The position numbers and the translations under genes are program-made. The notes beneath the pieces were generated by a model. That model had not been told where the DNA came from. It worked only from the letters and a program-made list of their open reading frames with translations, and did no database searches. This document shows, one piece after another, positions 1 through 11,119 of a stretch of 64,000 nt of DNA. This stretch comes from Apostichopus japonicus (taxonomy: Eukaryota > Echinodermata > Holothuroidea > Aspidochirotida > Stichopodidae), in contig NC_092574.1 in the NCBI RefSeq assembly GCF_037975245.1, forward strand, positions 1,630,001 through 1,694,000. The letters run 5' to 3'. Numbering within the stretch: the first letter of the stretch is position 1; each line of letters starts with the position of its first letter.

Positions 1-260
1 GTCCACCTGATTAAGTACAACACTGTTACCCATTTCTTTGGAAGTCAAAGGTTGTTTGAGGTCAACAGGGCAACGTCTGAAAACCATGTAAACTCAGTAA
101 CTCCAACCTTAAAAGTTAATTGACTTTGGTATGTTTATCCACTTTAGTGAGTACAAGCATCCTATTGTTTCTTTTTAGGTGACTGTACATTTGAGGTCAA
201 AAGAAAGAATGAAAACATTGTTGTTTGTTAATCATAACAATGTGGAACTTATTATTATCA
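1..260. repeat. R1 dispersed repeat, copy a
   Basis: Diverged copies of a repeat also seen near 5, 8-9, 22, 43-44 and 63 kb. Shared landmarks are 'AAGTCAAAGGT', 'GAGGTCA', 'TGTAAAC' and 'GAGTACAAG..CCTATTG'. The left edge is cut by the window. The family is recognised only by comparison within this window. Confidence 0.6.
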
Positions 261-585
261 TGTTGATTCTGAAAGGAAGTAAGAATAATGTCATAGAAGA
301 TTGAAGTTGAAGGTTTTATGTTGTCTCGTGTTTTTAGAAGTTTCAATGTAAGGTAGATTCTATGTAGCTGCCATCATGGTTTGTATATAGGCAACATGTT
401 GAGTGAACACTGTGTATTACTTTATGCCAATAATCGTTGTGCCATGGTGCAGCCAACTATTATATATCAGATATTCTTTGTTTCTCTATTTTCATGTAAC
501 AGGATTATTTTCCAGGTTTTGAAGGAATAAATTTCTTATCTGTCTTGGAGAAAGGTAGAGAACATGTTTTATATTATGATGATAA
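261..585. other. no gene seen
   Basis: AT-rich sequence, probably intronic to the epoxide hydrolase gene whose upstream exons lie outside the window. I looked for the preceding lid-domain exon and did not find it. Confidence 0.4.
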
Positions 586-587
586 AT

Positions 588-1790
588 ACTGTTGATAAAC
601 AGCAAACTAATCTATATAATGTTATGGTTATTCATGAGGTGATACTGTTGATAAACAGCAAACTAATCTATATAATGTTATGGTTATTCATGAGGTGATA
701 CTGTTGATAAACAGCAAACTAATCTAATGTAATGGTTATTCATGAGGTGATACTGTTGATAAACAGCAAACTAATCTAATGTAATGGTTATTCATGAGGT
801 GATACTGTTGATAAACAGCAAACTAATCTAATGTAATGGTTATTCATGAGGTGATACTGTTGATAAACAGCAAACTAATCTAATGTAATGGTTATTCATG
901 AGGTGATACTGTTGATAAACAGCAAACTAATCTATATAATGTTATGGTTATTCATGAGGTGATACTGTTGATAAACAGCAAACTAATCTAATGTAATGGT
1001 TATTCATGAGGTGATACTGTTGATAAACAGCAAACTAATCTAATGTAATGGTTATTCATGAGGTGATACTGTTGATAAACAGCAAACTAATCTAATGTAA
1101 TGGTTATTCATGAGGTGATACTGTTGATAAACAGCAAACTAATCTAATGTAATGGTTATTCATGAGGTGATACTGTTGATAAACAGCAAACTAATCTATA
1201 TAATGTTATGGTTATTCATGAGGTGATACTGTTGATAAACAGCAAACTAATCTAATGTAATGGTTATTCATGAGGTGATACTGTTGATAAACAGCAAACT
1301 AATCTAATGTAATGGTTATTCATGAGGTGATACTGTTGATAAACAGCAAACTAATCTAATGTAATGGTTATTCATGAGGTGATACTGTTGATAAACAGCA
1401 AACTAATCTAATGTAATGGTTATTCATGAGGTGATACTGTTGATAAACAGCAAACTAATCTAATGTAATGGTTATTCATGAGGTGATACTGTTGATAAAC
1501 AGCAAACTAATCTAATGTAATGGTTATTCAAAAGGTGATACTGTTTATAAACAGCAAACTAATCTAATGTAATGGTTATTCATGAGGTGATACTGTTGAT
1601 AAACAGCGAACTAATCTAATGTAATGGTTATTCATGAGGTGATACTGTTGATAAACAGCAAACTAATCTAATGTAATGGTTATTCATGAGGTGATACTGT
1701 TGATAAACAGCAAACTAATCTAATGTAATGGTTATTCATGAGGTGATACTGTTGATAAACAGCAATCTAATGTAATGTTTATTCATGAGG
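588..1790. repeat. 52/56-bp minisatellite, about 23 copies
   Basis: Tandem array with a 52-bp short unit (S, 'AATCTAATGTAATGG') and a 56-bp long unit (L, 'CTATATAATGTTATGG'). From the second unit the order is L-SSSS-L-SSSS-L, then S units only, so a five-unit higher-order period exists. Each unit has a short hairpin, CTGTT-GATA-AACAG. The last units decay (for example 'TTCAAAAGG' near 1529). The array lies upstream of the first visible epoxide hydrolase exon and is probably intronic. Confidence 0.95.
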
Positions 1791-2413
1791 TCATATACAT
1801 ACAGTTTACGTGGTTGTATAGTTGAATTATATACATTTGTCAAAAGAAATAGGGCAGTTTGTTTATGAATATTAAAAATCTTCTCATGTGTGAAAAAAAA
1901 CTGAAAATGTTATAAATGGATGTTAAACTTTAGGAAATATAACAGAGAGTAGATTTTGCTATTGTAGACATTGTAAACTAAAGTTCGATCTATGAAGTAC
2001 AATATTCTGTGTGAATTCTATTCTTCTCATTGCAAAAAGTGCATTGAGCTTGTAATTAGACTTACCTTTTGAAAAATGAGAATGCCGCCTTCCAGTTCTT
2101 TCCAGTTAGTAAGTTCAGATGCATCTGCTCTCCAATTTTGGTAGGTCTACTCTAGGCCAGGTGTTTATTTCTGTAGCATAATCATAGAAAACATTATCTT
2201 TTTGAAATAAGATCCAAAGTCAATTGCAACTTACAAAAGATATATTTGCTATCAAAAGAACATGTTAGATTTTATTCTCTATGCCGTTCTGAAGTAAAGT
2301 GAAATTTCAATGTTTTCTCACTTAAATTAAATTTAATCTGTAGAAAAAAGTGGAAAGTCAGTTCTTTGAAAATAATCATATGTGGTCATTTGTGTACTCC
2401 TTTGCTTCTTCAG
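1791..2413. other. AT-rich, probable intron; no gene seen
   Basis: Nothing recognisable except the splice acceptor ending at 2413 (pyrimidine-rich TTTGCTTCTTCAG). Confidence 0.5.
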
Positions 2414-2516
2414 GGGGAATTTTGGTAGACACCCCAGAGGACCCTCCTCACAGTATTCTGTACGACAAAGATGAACTTGACTATTCTCTGGACAGGATAA
2501 GAAAGTCTGGCTTGAG
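2414..2516 (+). CDS. EPHX2: epoxide hydrolase exon (lid domain)
   Basis: The acceptor CAG ends at 2413 and the donor GTATGG begins at 2517. The exon enters with two bases completing a Gly codon and leaves two bases into an Arg codon. The peptide, starting GGILVDTPEDPP and ending RIRKSGL(R), aligns with the sEH segment before the lid tyrosine motif. Confidence 0.88.
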
Positions 2517-5500
2517 GTATGGACATATAAACCAGCCATAACCTACTTACCCACTAAATGTTAAATGTAAAACACAGATATTTGTCTGTTACATTCTCAT
2601 TGTGTTAATATTCCAGTGGGAGCAAGGATATGGACATATTGATTCATTTTAGCCTTCCATAATCACCAAGTCCTTGGCCATGTTGGAACAATCTTTGGAA
2701 TGTTCAGCACCCTGAAGTGTATATAAAAATAATAAGATGTTTTCTATACTAGTTCAATACAGTTTAGTTTAGTTCATGTTATGTAAAACTTTCCCTAGCT
2801 TTTTGTAGAGTTTTCTAGAATAAGGAAGCAACCAAAAATGGCTGGAAAATGGTCAACAATGACATGAATATAAATATCTATACAGTACATCCATAAAATA
2901 ATATGCATGTTTAAATTCTGCTTTGTTACATTAATTTTAAGAAGAAAGTATGTAGAGATTATGTAAACATTTAGTGGAAATATCTGATTTCTGTAAATAA
3001 TTAGTGAAACATGGTTGAGAGAGGGGACATAGCTTTTGGGCCACTAAAGTATTTTGTGCTAAACCAAGAGTGTGAAAACCTTTGTGAAATGAACCGAAAA
3101 AATACAGTTATATTCCTCTGTTTACAAACAAACAGAGAGTAGTTAATTTAATACAAACATTCTAATTGCTTTCAGAGGAATGCTCAATTGGTACAGAAAC
3201 ATCAATGAAAGTGCAGAATGGAACGCTAAAGCTGCTGGGAGGAAGGTACATTTCATTACGTACCATTTTCCACCTTCCCATATCACATTCACCCTACCAA
3301 AATATGATGTTTCTTAGAAAATACTACGAATTAATTGATGTTACTGCCCAAAGAGATGCAATATTCTCTTTGTCCATCCACTCAATGACAAGAACTTGTG
3401 CTCTGATTCATAAATGCAAGTTATGCTCAGTTATTGTAGACATAAAGCTGAGTGCTGATATTTGCTGCCAAACGTTTAACAGTCAGTAGCACCAACATGG
3501 CAAATTAATTGAAATTTATATGTCTTCTGTGGAATAATTCACTGTAAGTAATACATTATTTTCCATCAGCATTCTACCAGATACACAAGAATTAACTTTT
3601 ATAAACTGCAATAGGAGAACCATATAAAAATTCATAACAATTGTGCAGATGTTTATGTCAATTCTCTGGCATACTTTTTCTTTGTACTAGATTTTATGTC
3701 CGGCATTAATGGTGACAGCTGAGAAAGACCCAGTGTTAACACCTAGCGCAAGTCGACACATGGACGATTGGGTAATGTAAACAAGCATATATTATAAGCA
3801 GTGGCGGAGCTAGGGGTATTGGTCAGGAGGGGCGAGAATGGTCTGTAGGGGCGCTTTCGACACTATCTAAGCGGAGCGCCACCACAGGTTGGCGCAGAGC
3901 GTACAGAAATTTTTTGAGTAATGATACTCCCTAGATCGCCGGAAATGACCCTTTCCGGGCCTTGCTAATTTGCAGATAAACGAAGAATAAATAGGTGTCA
4001 TCGCCATTTTGTCAGAAAATTACACCAACGAAATGTGACAAATGTCAATAGTAGATGAGAGCGCAATAAAAAAGTCAATAATCGCGAAATAAGTAAAAAG
4101 CTGAAAAGGGCGCCAGCAGTCTATTTGAGTCCGTCAGGGGGGGCATCCGTCCCCCCCCCTGACTATATGGACGCTCCGCCACTGATTATTAGGCTGTATG
4201 TAAGTACAAAATCTATCCAACCCATTGACTCCATTCTTCACTATATGACCTTGTGGCTCATTCTTACAAACAAGGCAAGTTTACCAGGCTTTGACAAGAT
4301 ACAGTTGATGAAAAGCACTCTACTTTTGTGGCATATTTTTCAGTATTTTATGATTTAAAGCTTTCTTGCCAAATACTGTGCCAAACTAGAGTGTTATTTC
4401 TTATTTATTCAAAAATTCATAAAAGAAAGCCTTGAAGGAAATGTTATTATGCGAATTGTTGTTTCACGAGCAGTCTTTATTAGATAATTTCACCTGAAAA
4501 ATCACATCTCTCTTGAGTTGATATGATCACCAATCTCTACACAAGCATAATTTTTCTCTTTCAAGTCATTTTATACTTTATCCAATTTTAGTGCATATTT
4601 ACTTCATTTTAGTTGGTTTGTAGTAAAAGAAGTTTCAGTTAATTTGTATTAAAAAAAAGTGCAAAATGTGTTACTGATGTCTATCATCTCTAATGAGGCA
4701 GTTGTGTCTCCATTTGCTTTGTTACAAGGGTTTATTATTAGCTCCCACATAACATAAATACGTAGTAAGAGTACTGTTAGTTTACGCTCATTTTGGTTTC
4801 GATGATAATCATAACCTTTGCATTCATGATGGCGTGTGTGTGCGTGCGTTTGTGACGCCCAGCTTGTAAACAGGATATCCCAAGAAGGGAAGCTTAGACA
4901 GACCTCATATTTCATTTTAGAATTACCACAATAAATACAAGAAGCCTATTGTTTTTGGCCAAATGTCATTTGGGGTCACTAGGGGTCAAATTGTGAAAAC
5001 CTTGTTAACACAATACCTCAAGAAGATAAACTTGGGCAATATAAGGGAAGCTGGAACAGATAGCATATTTGGTATGTAATTGTACCACATTGAGTACAAG
5101 AAACCTAAAGTGGGCGGAGCTCAATGGTCGTTTGAGTTCACCAGGGGTCAAATTGTGAAATGCATGTTTTATACAATATTTCAACAAGGACATACAAGAG
5201 GCCTGTTGATGAGCTTAATGGTCATTTCAGGACAGCCTGTGTCATTGTGAATTTATTGTTTGTCACATCACACTGCTTTTCACTGTATTACTAAGATCAA
5301 GTATGTTGTACATGACGTCAGATTCATGAAGAAAATAGCTCACGTTACATAGTCGAAAGCACAATCCACTTCTGCATTCTGGTTACATTTGTCGGTGGAT
5401 AATCTTTCATCACTAACATGTGCTTTTCTGCTTCTGAGGTTTTTTTCTGTGTCCTAATGAAAAGATGTTGTACCACCATACACAAGGTTTACAATCTTAG

Positions 5501-6664
5501 TGTTTTATTTTACAGATTCCCGACCTTAGTAGAGGTCATCTTGACTGTGGTCATTGGTCTCTTCTTGAAAGGTTAGTCTGTTTAGAATGCCCACTTGTAG
5601 AAAACACCACCTGAAACTAGCTGGCATTGTTCCTAAAGCTTTTCTCCTATTCAACTGATTGGGTATACATCTATCCATCTTATATTACTTTTATTACTGT
5701 ATTGTCTATACTTTGCAATATCTCGCATTCCATCTGTCTCAGAATTGTCTTTAATTAGTTACTAGAATGAGACAGCATTATGTTCATGGATGTTCAAGTA
5801 TGGTTGTGAACAATGAACTCATTAATATTAAGGAGATACAAACTATAGTGGGGCTGTCACTGCCCTCATAACAGCACTCTTTGTGTCCATGCTTTAGCCT
5901 CTTGTACAACAGTCCATGTTAGGAGTAATTCTCTGATCTGAGTCAGTTTGAATTCAGTTGCGATCAGATGGATCATAAATCAACTGTTCAACTTACAATA
6001 GTATTCATTTCATGAATCCTACAAATCATATGTTTTATTATAGTTTATTTTTTAACCATAACTTAAATGCTAATTGACTGTTGTGTACAGTAAAGCTTAA
6101 CTAACATGATTTTGTGTAATGAAATGACAGCTTAGGATCACCAACCTTAACAAAGTGTATCACTGATTCTAAATTGTAGAGGAAATCTCTGACTAGAACA
6201 TGACATCACCCTCTTGTGTGAAAATGACACCTCTTGCTTTATGTTAGCTGGTTTTGTATGTATAAAACTTTGGAATCCCCCACAGCACATTTTAACAATC
6301 ATTTTGACTTTGACACAGATTCAAACACACTTTTTGTCTTTTAGTTAAATTTTTCAAAACCTATTCCAAACCCAAAGGTATCCAAATATTCACACGTTTC
6401 AGACACACTTGGAAACATATATCAACAACCAAGGATAACATTATCAACTTAAAACTTTCCAGATTTTGTGAAGAATGCAGCAAGTTGCAATACCCTCTTT
6501 CTTAATTGTTTAGAGATTCTATTGTTTCTTATTTCAGTGAATCTTTCAATATGGTATCATTGATTGCTGTTTTTCTTTAAAGACCTGCTGAAGCTAACCA
6601 AATCCTTCTTGAGTGGTTGAACAAGGTTCATTGTAAGCAACCACAACTGATGGCTCTCTTATAG
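2414..6664 (+). CDS. EPHX2: Soluble epoxide hydrolase, EPHX2-like, C-terminal exons (5' partial)
   Basis: Joining 2414-2516, 3176-3245, 3691-3771, 5516-5571 and 6583-6664 keeps one frame through four GT-AG introns to a TAG stop. The product, about 130 residues, matches the end of the alpha/beta-hydrolase domain of soluble epoxide hydrolases, which open epoxides (for example fatty-acid epoxides) to diols. Visible landmarks are the lid segment with LNWYRN (family lid tyrosine), AEKDPVL (catalytic-triad Asp) and DCGHWS (catalytic His). The nucleophile Asp (HDWGG motif), the second lid Tyr and any N-terminal phosphatase domain would be encoded left of the window. So this could be a bifunctional EPHX2 or a single-domain plant/bacterial-like hydrolase. 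The C-terminus ends Ala-Leu-Leu, not a classical peroxisomal signal such as SKL or SKM. Confidence 0.9.
3176..3245 (+). CDS. EPHX2: epoxide hydrolase exon (lid tyrosine)
   Basis: The acceptor TTTCAG ends at 3175 and the donor GTACAT starts at 3246. After completing the Arg codon it encodes 23 residues starting GMLNWYRN and ending AAGRK. The Tyr of NWYRN corresponds to the lid tyrosine that protonates the epoxide oxygen in sEH. A 107-codon reading frame over the same region is in a different frame. Confidence 0.9.
3691..3771 (+). CDS. EPHX2: epoxide hydrolase exon (catalytic Asp)
   Basis: Exactly 27 codons between an acceptor TAG (ends 3690) and donor GTAATG (3772). It encodes ILCPALMVTAEKD followed by a stretch ending RHMDDW. 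ALMVTAEKD is almost identical to mammalian EPHX2, where the Asp belongs to the charge-relay triad. Confidence 0.92.
3799..4184. mobile_element. hAT-like MITE
   Basis: A 386-bp element with terminal inverted repeats CAGTGGCGGAGC / GCTCCGCCACTG, flanked by a near-perfect 8-bp duplication ATTATAAG / ATTATTAG. It has a G-rich subterminal region, a C-run near the right end, and the internal motif TAAGCGGAGCGCCACCA shared with the 11-kb elements. It has no coding capacity. It lies in the intron between the exons carrying the catalytic Asp and His. Confidence 0.85.
4820..5225. repeat. R1 dispersed repeat, copy b
   Basis: Two to three diverged R1 units of about 150 bp, with 'CTTGTAAACAGGATATC', 'AGGGGTCAAATTGTGAAA' and 'GAGTACAAGAAACCT'. 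Located in an intron of the epoxide hydrolase gene. Confidence 0.7.
5516..5571 (+). CDS. EPHX2: epoxide hydrolase exon (catalytic His)
   Basis: A 56-bp exon with acceptor TTTACAG and donor GTTAGT. It encodes IPDLSRGHLDCGHWSLLE plus two bases of the next codon. GHW carries the catalytic histidine. It is in phase with its neighbours. Confidence 0.92.
6583..6664 (+). CDS. EPHX2: epoxide hydrolase last exon with stop
   Basis: The acceptor TTTAAAG ends at 6582. The exon encodes PAEANQILLEWLNK and a divergent tail ending in MALL before TAG at 6662-6664. The P-x-E-x-NQIL-x-WL pattern is the usual last helix of sEH. A possible AATAAA signal follows at 6706. Confidence 0.88.
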
Positions 6665-6705
6665 GGGAAGAAGATAGGATTGCAAGATTTCATTTCAGTG
6701 AGTAA

Positions 6706-6711
6706 AATAAA
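6706..6711 (+). terminator. candidate polyadenylation signal
   Basis: AATAAA 42 bp after the epoxide hydrolase stop codon. No transcript evidence; the motif alone is weak in AT-rich DNA. Confidence 0.4.
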
Positions 6712-7885
6712 ATAACTTCTGTTTCTCTCCCAGTGGTTTACTTGAAATTTGTGGTTTAATGAGGTGATATAGTGAATGAAATGTTATCAACTAAATAGAT
6801 GGACTGAATCTGACATCTTGCAAAAAAGGAAATGTACAGATTGGACTGCATTGCAACTGAAGACACAGCTGCTGTGGACAGACCAATTAAATTTGTAATG
6901 GTCCATACCCTACATACAAGGGCGGCCGCAGAAGCACTTTTAATCTGGGGGGGGGCACCGATGTTGAAGGGCACATGTTAATGTTCCCCTGTACTTGCTG
7001 ATGACTAAATACAGCCTTTAACATCATGGAAACTTCTTCAGGGGTGTTTTATGCACTTCAACTCCCAATTAAACTTGATTAAGAAGCTAGGTAATGCAGT
7101 GTGCTTGATTTTTCCCCAAGCCATTGCACTTGACAGTTGAGTTGTTATTACACCCATTGATATTTGGTAGTCATCTGGATTCCCCTGTCACACGTTACTT
7201 AAAAATTAATTTAATTGTCTTTTATTCATTTACATTAAGTTTTCCAGATACTCAAAAGAAAACACTCAAAGAACACACAATTATGCAGGATTCTAAAGTG
7301 GTCTTCTTTCCTGTTTTTTCACAGACCTTTTCCAGTGATAGATGAAGTTACATATCTGGGAGATTATGACAGTGATCACAACTCAGAGAGATGAAGAAAG
7401 TAATTATAACTGATAAAAAATATAAAAAAATGATGTAAAAACAAATTATAGGAGCATTCTGCTGTACATATATTGTAGTGTAACAATTTTAAAGTAGGCC
7501 TACAGTATTACACAATTAAATTATTTTCATGTGCAAAGCAAAGGCATCTAGTACCAATAAAGAAGAACTTAACAATTTATGCAAGAAATAGATAACACTG
7601 AAATAATATTGATTGAGCCCGTGCCATATTTTAACATAAATTTATAATGAGAATTTAATGAGGGGGGGGGGTAAGAACTGTCAAAACTGGATTGCACAGG
7701 ACAGTAGGAGTAAAATGTTTTGCTGTATTCATGCCTCATATAGTTCTCTGTCTTATAACTGAATAATTATGAGGAAGAGTAATATTTTATCAAGCTGTCC
7801 AAATACAAGTGCAGAGGCAGCTTAAGGAATGCTATTTAATGGGATATCTTTATCGCAAGAGGAGAAACTGAAATAAATTGAAAGT
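6712..7885. other. intergenic, no gene seen
   Basis: AT-rich. A G-run near 6943-6955 beside 'AAGGGCGGCCGC' may be the end of another transposon relic, but I found no partner terminus. Confidence 0.4.
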
Positions 7886-7986
7886 GTCTTAATTGTTTTA
7901 TTTCACCTGGTGTATCATAAGATACACCAGATATATATATATATATATATCTTATGATACACCAGGTGAAATAAAACAATTAAGAC
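7886..7986. repeat. long perfect inverted repeat (38-bp arms)
   Basis: The arms at 7886-7923 and 7949-7986 are exact reverse complements, separated by 25 bp that is mostly AT dinucleotide. Within the left side, CTGGTGTATC-ATAA-GATACACCAG (7907-7930) is itself a palindrome. No coding capacity. Confidence 0.95.
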
Positions 7987-8033
7987 ATTATATATATATA
8001 TATATATAGATATATATATATAGATATATATAT
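7987..8033. repeat. TA microsatellite
   Basis: An (AT)n tract with occasional GATA interruptions directly following the inverted repeat. Confidence 0.9.
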
Positions 8034-8269
8034 GTAATTTTGGATGGGGGAGGGGGGCAGGGGGGTGGGGAGTGATGTGTGAGTAATGTAAAATCTATAA
8101 TGATGCAGAGATATGTTTTCAGGAGGAGGGCAATCAGTCCATCATAACCAATTGGGGGGGGGGGGGCGAGGGGGGAACCAATATGTGTCATGCTCTTGTC
8201 ATGTTCCTGCAGGCTTGCATCTGTTAAGAGGTACTAGTCTACAAATCACATGATCAATATCTCTCTTCA

Positions 8270-9300
8270 TTTTTGGTCACGATGCCGAAGTCTCAGTAAC
8301 CTTTGCAATCGTGCTGGCGTGTATGAAGGTGTGTGCGTGTATGTGATGGCTAACTTGTAAACGCTGTATCTCAAGAACCAAAAGTTGAATCAATCTCATA
8401 CATGGTAGGTAGATGCCCCATGACATGTACATGTGTCTTATTGTTTGTGGTTCACATCTCATGAATATTAACGAGTGGGCAGGGCTTAACATAACATTTT
8501 TAATGTCAATATCTCTGCAACCGTGTGTCTGATTTAGTTTATACATGGTATGGTGATGTAACTACATAGTATTCATATGTTCTATGCAACAACAAGTGTA
8601 CTTCATTAATATTTATGTGTGGGTGGAGCTTAATTGGAAATTGTCAAAGCAGCTTGTAAACACGATATCTCAATAACCACAAATTGAATCAATGTGATAC
8701 TTAGTAGATAGATACCCTTATGATGATTAGATGTGCCCTGATATTCTTGGTTCTCATCTCATGAATATTAAAGAGTGGGCGTGGCTTAATATAGAATTTG
8801 GTTCATACTGGCATGGTGATGTTGGTACATAATAATAAATTTCAAGACATCTCTAACTTTATGTCATTAGTATTCATAAGATTACAAGAAATGGCTTTTA
8901 ATCACAAGACAAGAACCAAATGTTCCGTGGTTTTAATTCTTGGCATATTAGGTTTGTCACACTACTTTCATACAATCAACCATGTTGCTTTTTGTGTGCA
9001 TATCATGAATATTAATCAGTGAACATAAAACTCTTAATCGAATATCTCAGAAATAGTATATCTTATTATCTTGTATTACATGTACTTGGATAATACAATG
9101 TAAGTATATAGATACATGCTTTTGAGATCATAAAATGTTACCTCATTAATATTCATGCATGTATCTGTTTTTATACTATGTCACTAAATAGATTTTGTCA
9201 CCATGATAAATGATTCCTGGTACATTCCTTTATATGTTGTCACATTAGACAATAGATAATCCTCTTCATTTTGGTGTGCACAAGTTCATGAATATTAACA
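8270..9300. repeat. R1 dispersed repeat, variant copy c
   Basis: A longer array of diverged units of about 150-170 bp with 'CTTGTAAACACGATATCTCAA' type landmarks plus the subfamily motif 'CATGAATATTAA..AGTGGGCGTGGCTTAAT', seen near 8460, 8590, 8760 and 9005. No open frame of interest. Confidence 0.7.
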
Positions 9301-9602
9301 TGTATGGCATACCACACTATGAATATGTTTAGGCATCGGAACCACAAAACGTTTTCGTCTTCTGGTCTTTTATCGTATTATAATCATATTTTGTCAAAAT
9401 TATTAAGAGCATAAATGACTGATATCAACTCATTAAAAGATCAACCGCCTTTACCAATGATGGATATCATGAATTGTTGTTTTCAAGATAAAAGTTTCAT
9501 CTGTCAAAACTCACAAACTAATTCGAAGATTTCTCGGAGCAATAAATCGGACCAATCATCTTCGTCTGGAGTGATTTTCCTCTTTATATATCAGATCAAA
9601 TC

Positions 9603-9730
9603 TGCAGGTAGTCAGTAACTGCAGGTAGTCAGTAACAGTAACTGCAGGTAGTCAGTAACAGTAACTGCAGGTAGTCAGTAACAGTAACTGCAGGTAGTCA
9701 GTAACAGTAACTGCAGGTAGTCAGTAACAG
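9603..9730. repeat. 23-bp minisatellite
   Basis: About five and a half copies of GCAGGTAGTCAGTAAC plus AGTAACT, the first copy lacking a few bases. Confidence 0.95.
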
Positions 9731-11119
9731 TCCGTATGAGTACCTATTGTTTGCCTGCACACCCAATGTGTTGTGGTTACTGATAGTTTACAGCTAAATG
9801 GATGCACTAGTTCCTCCAATGAACCAGTGGAAATTTCAACACGACACCTGTCCGATTCAAGTTGAAGTCGAAGATGAGATATCTTTGAGCCAATCAATGT
9901 AATTTCAACATACCTTTAGCCTTTAGGTACACTATCGTTTCGAACAATTATTACCGCCTTGTCAACGAGAATTATCATGATCTTTCTTTGTCAGCACGCA
10001 ATAAGATGTACAATATACTGAAATCTAATCTCCATTGTTTAGTCTGTTCATAACATTGGACGAACTTTCAATTGTAATACAATAAGAATAGATTGTATGT
10101 CTTGTTTGTTATGGACGAGTTAAAGACGTAACGTGTACACTTCCTGTGTAATATCAATACGGTGACATTGATAATATAAGAGTAATGTGACATATGGTAT
10201 GCAAAAACTAGATTATAACAAGTATGGTATAACTTGTAATCGAAAAAGCTCAACACGCCATCAAATCGTCCCCGACCCTCTATATGCTATACAGTGTATG
10301 AATAACTCGGTTACCTACACATGCAGGCTGTTTGATAACAGTATTTGATCTCGTGTCATTTATCTTGGCCCTGGAATTGGCTTACACCGTAGGGTGACCA
10401 CATAAATGACGTCAAAATGGGGACTCATCCACACCAGAGGACAATTATCTCATTGGATCCCATATTTGTACTCTTCATGTAATGCTCTTTGTCGCATATT
10501 TCTTGCGTCCCTATATTTTTCGAGGCATCTAATTGACCTCTTACCTCTTACCCCCCTTCTCGTTACACTTGCACTTGGACATATCGATAACTCGAGATGC
10601 CATGACATGATGACATACTAGGCTGCTAGTCATGAACCATGTTCAGAGCTTATAGGAAACCTTGCTGGTTACATATTTCACGATGTTAAAACTTGCAAAT
10701 ATACAGAATAAGTAAGTACAGTTTCAACGCAGCCCATATTAACTGTAATGAAATTGAACTGGTTTACCCTGGCTCAATTGTAAATGTGTACGCATAGATT
10801 ATATGTAGATTCATATACGGATGCCAACAGAGTGCACGTTCGGGTATAATTTTAAACCATTTTAGTTGTAGGGTATGGTGAATATCGATTATTCAGTTTT
10901 GCTTCAAATCCCTTTTATCCGAAATTCGTTCGGCGAGAGGTCTTGCTGAATTGCAGAATGTATTGTCTTCTTGAGACCTCACCATATGTGCAATGGAAAT
11001 AATATCTGATCGAGCTCAAATCGGTTATTTGACACCATTTGGCCGGGCCCCGTTCGAAAATGTCTTGGAAAGGAACATTTCACATAGGAATGTCATATCA
11101 GGTGATGGTCACTGTATCT
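9731..11119. other. intergenic, no gene seen
   Basis: Unique-looking AT-rich sequence. No exon with good splice signals and recognisable protein similarity was found on either strand. Confidence 0.4.

Noticed and set aside
588-1790. CRISPR-like array
   Set aside because: Units are directly tandem with no unique spacers, and the genome is eukaryotic.
3166-3489. 107-codon frame
   Set aside because: It covers an epoxide hydrolase exon in the wrong frame; the in-phase exon with NWYRN explains the region.
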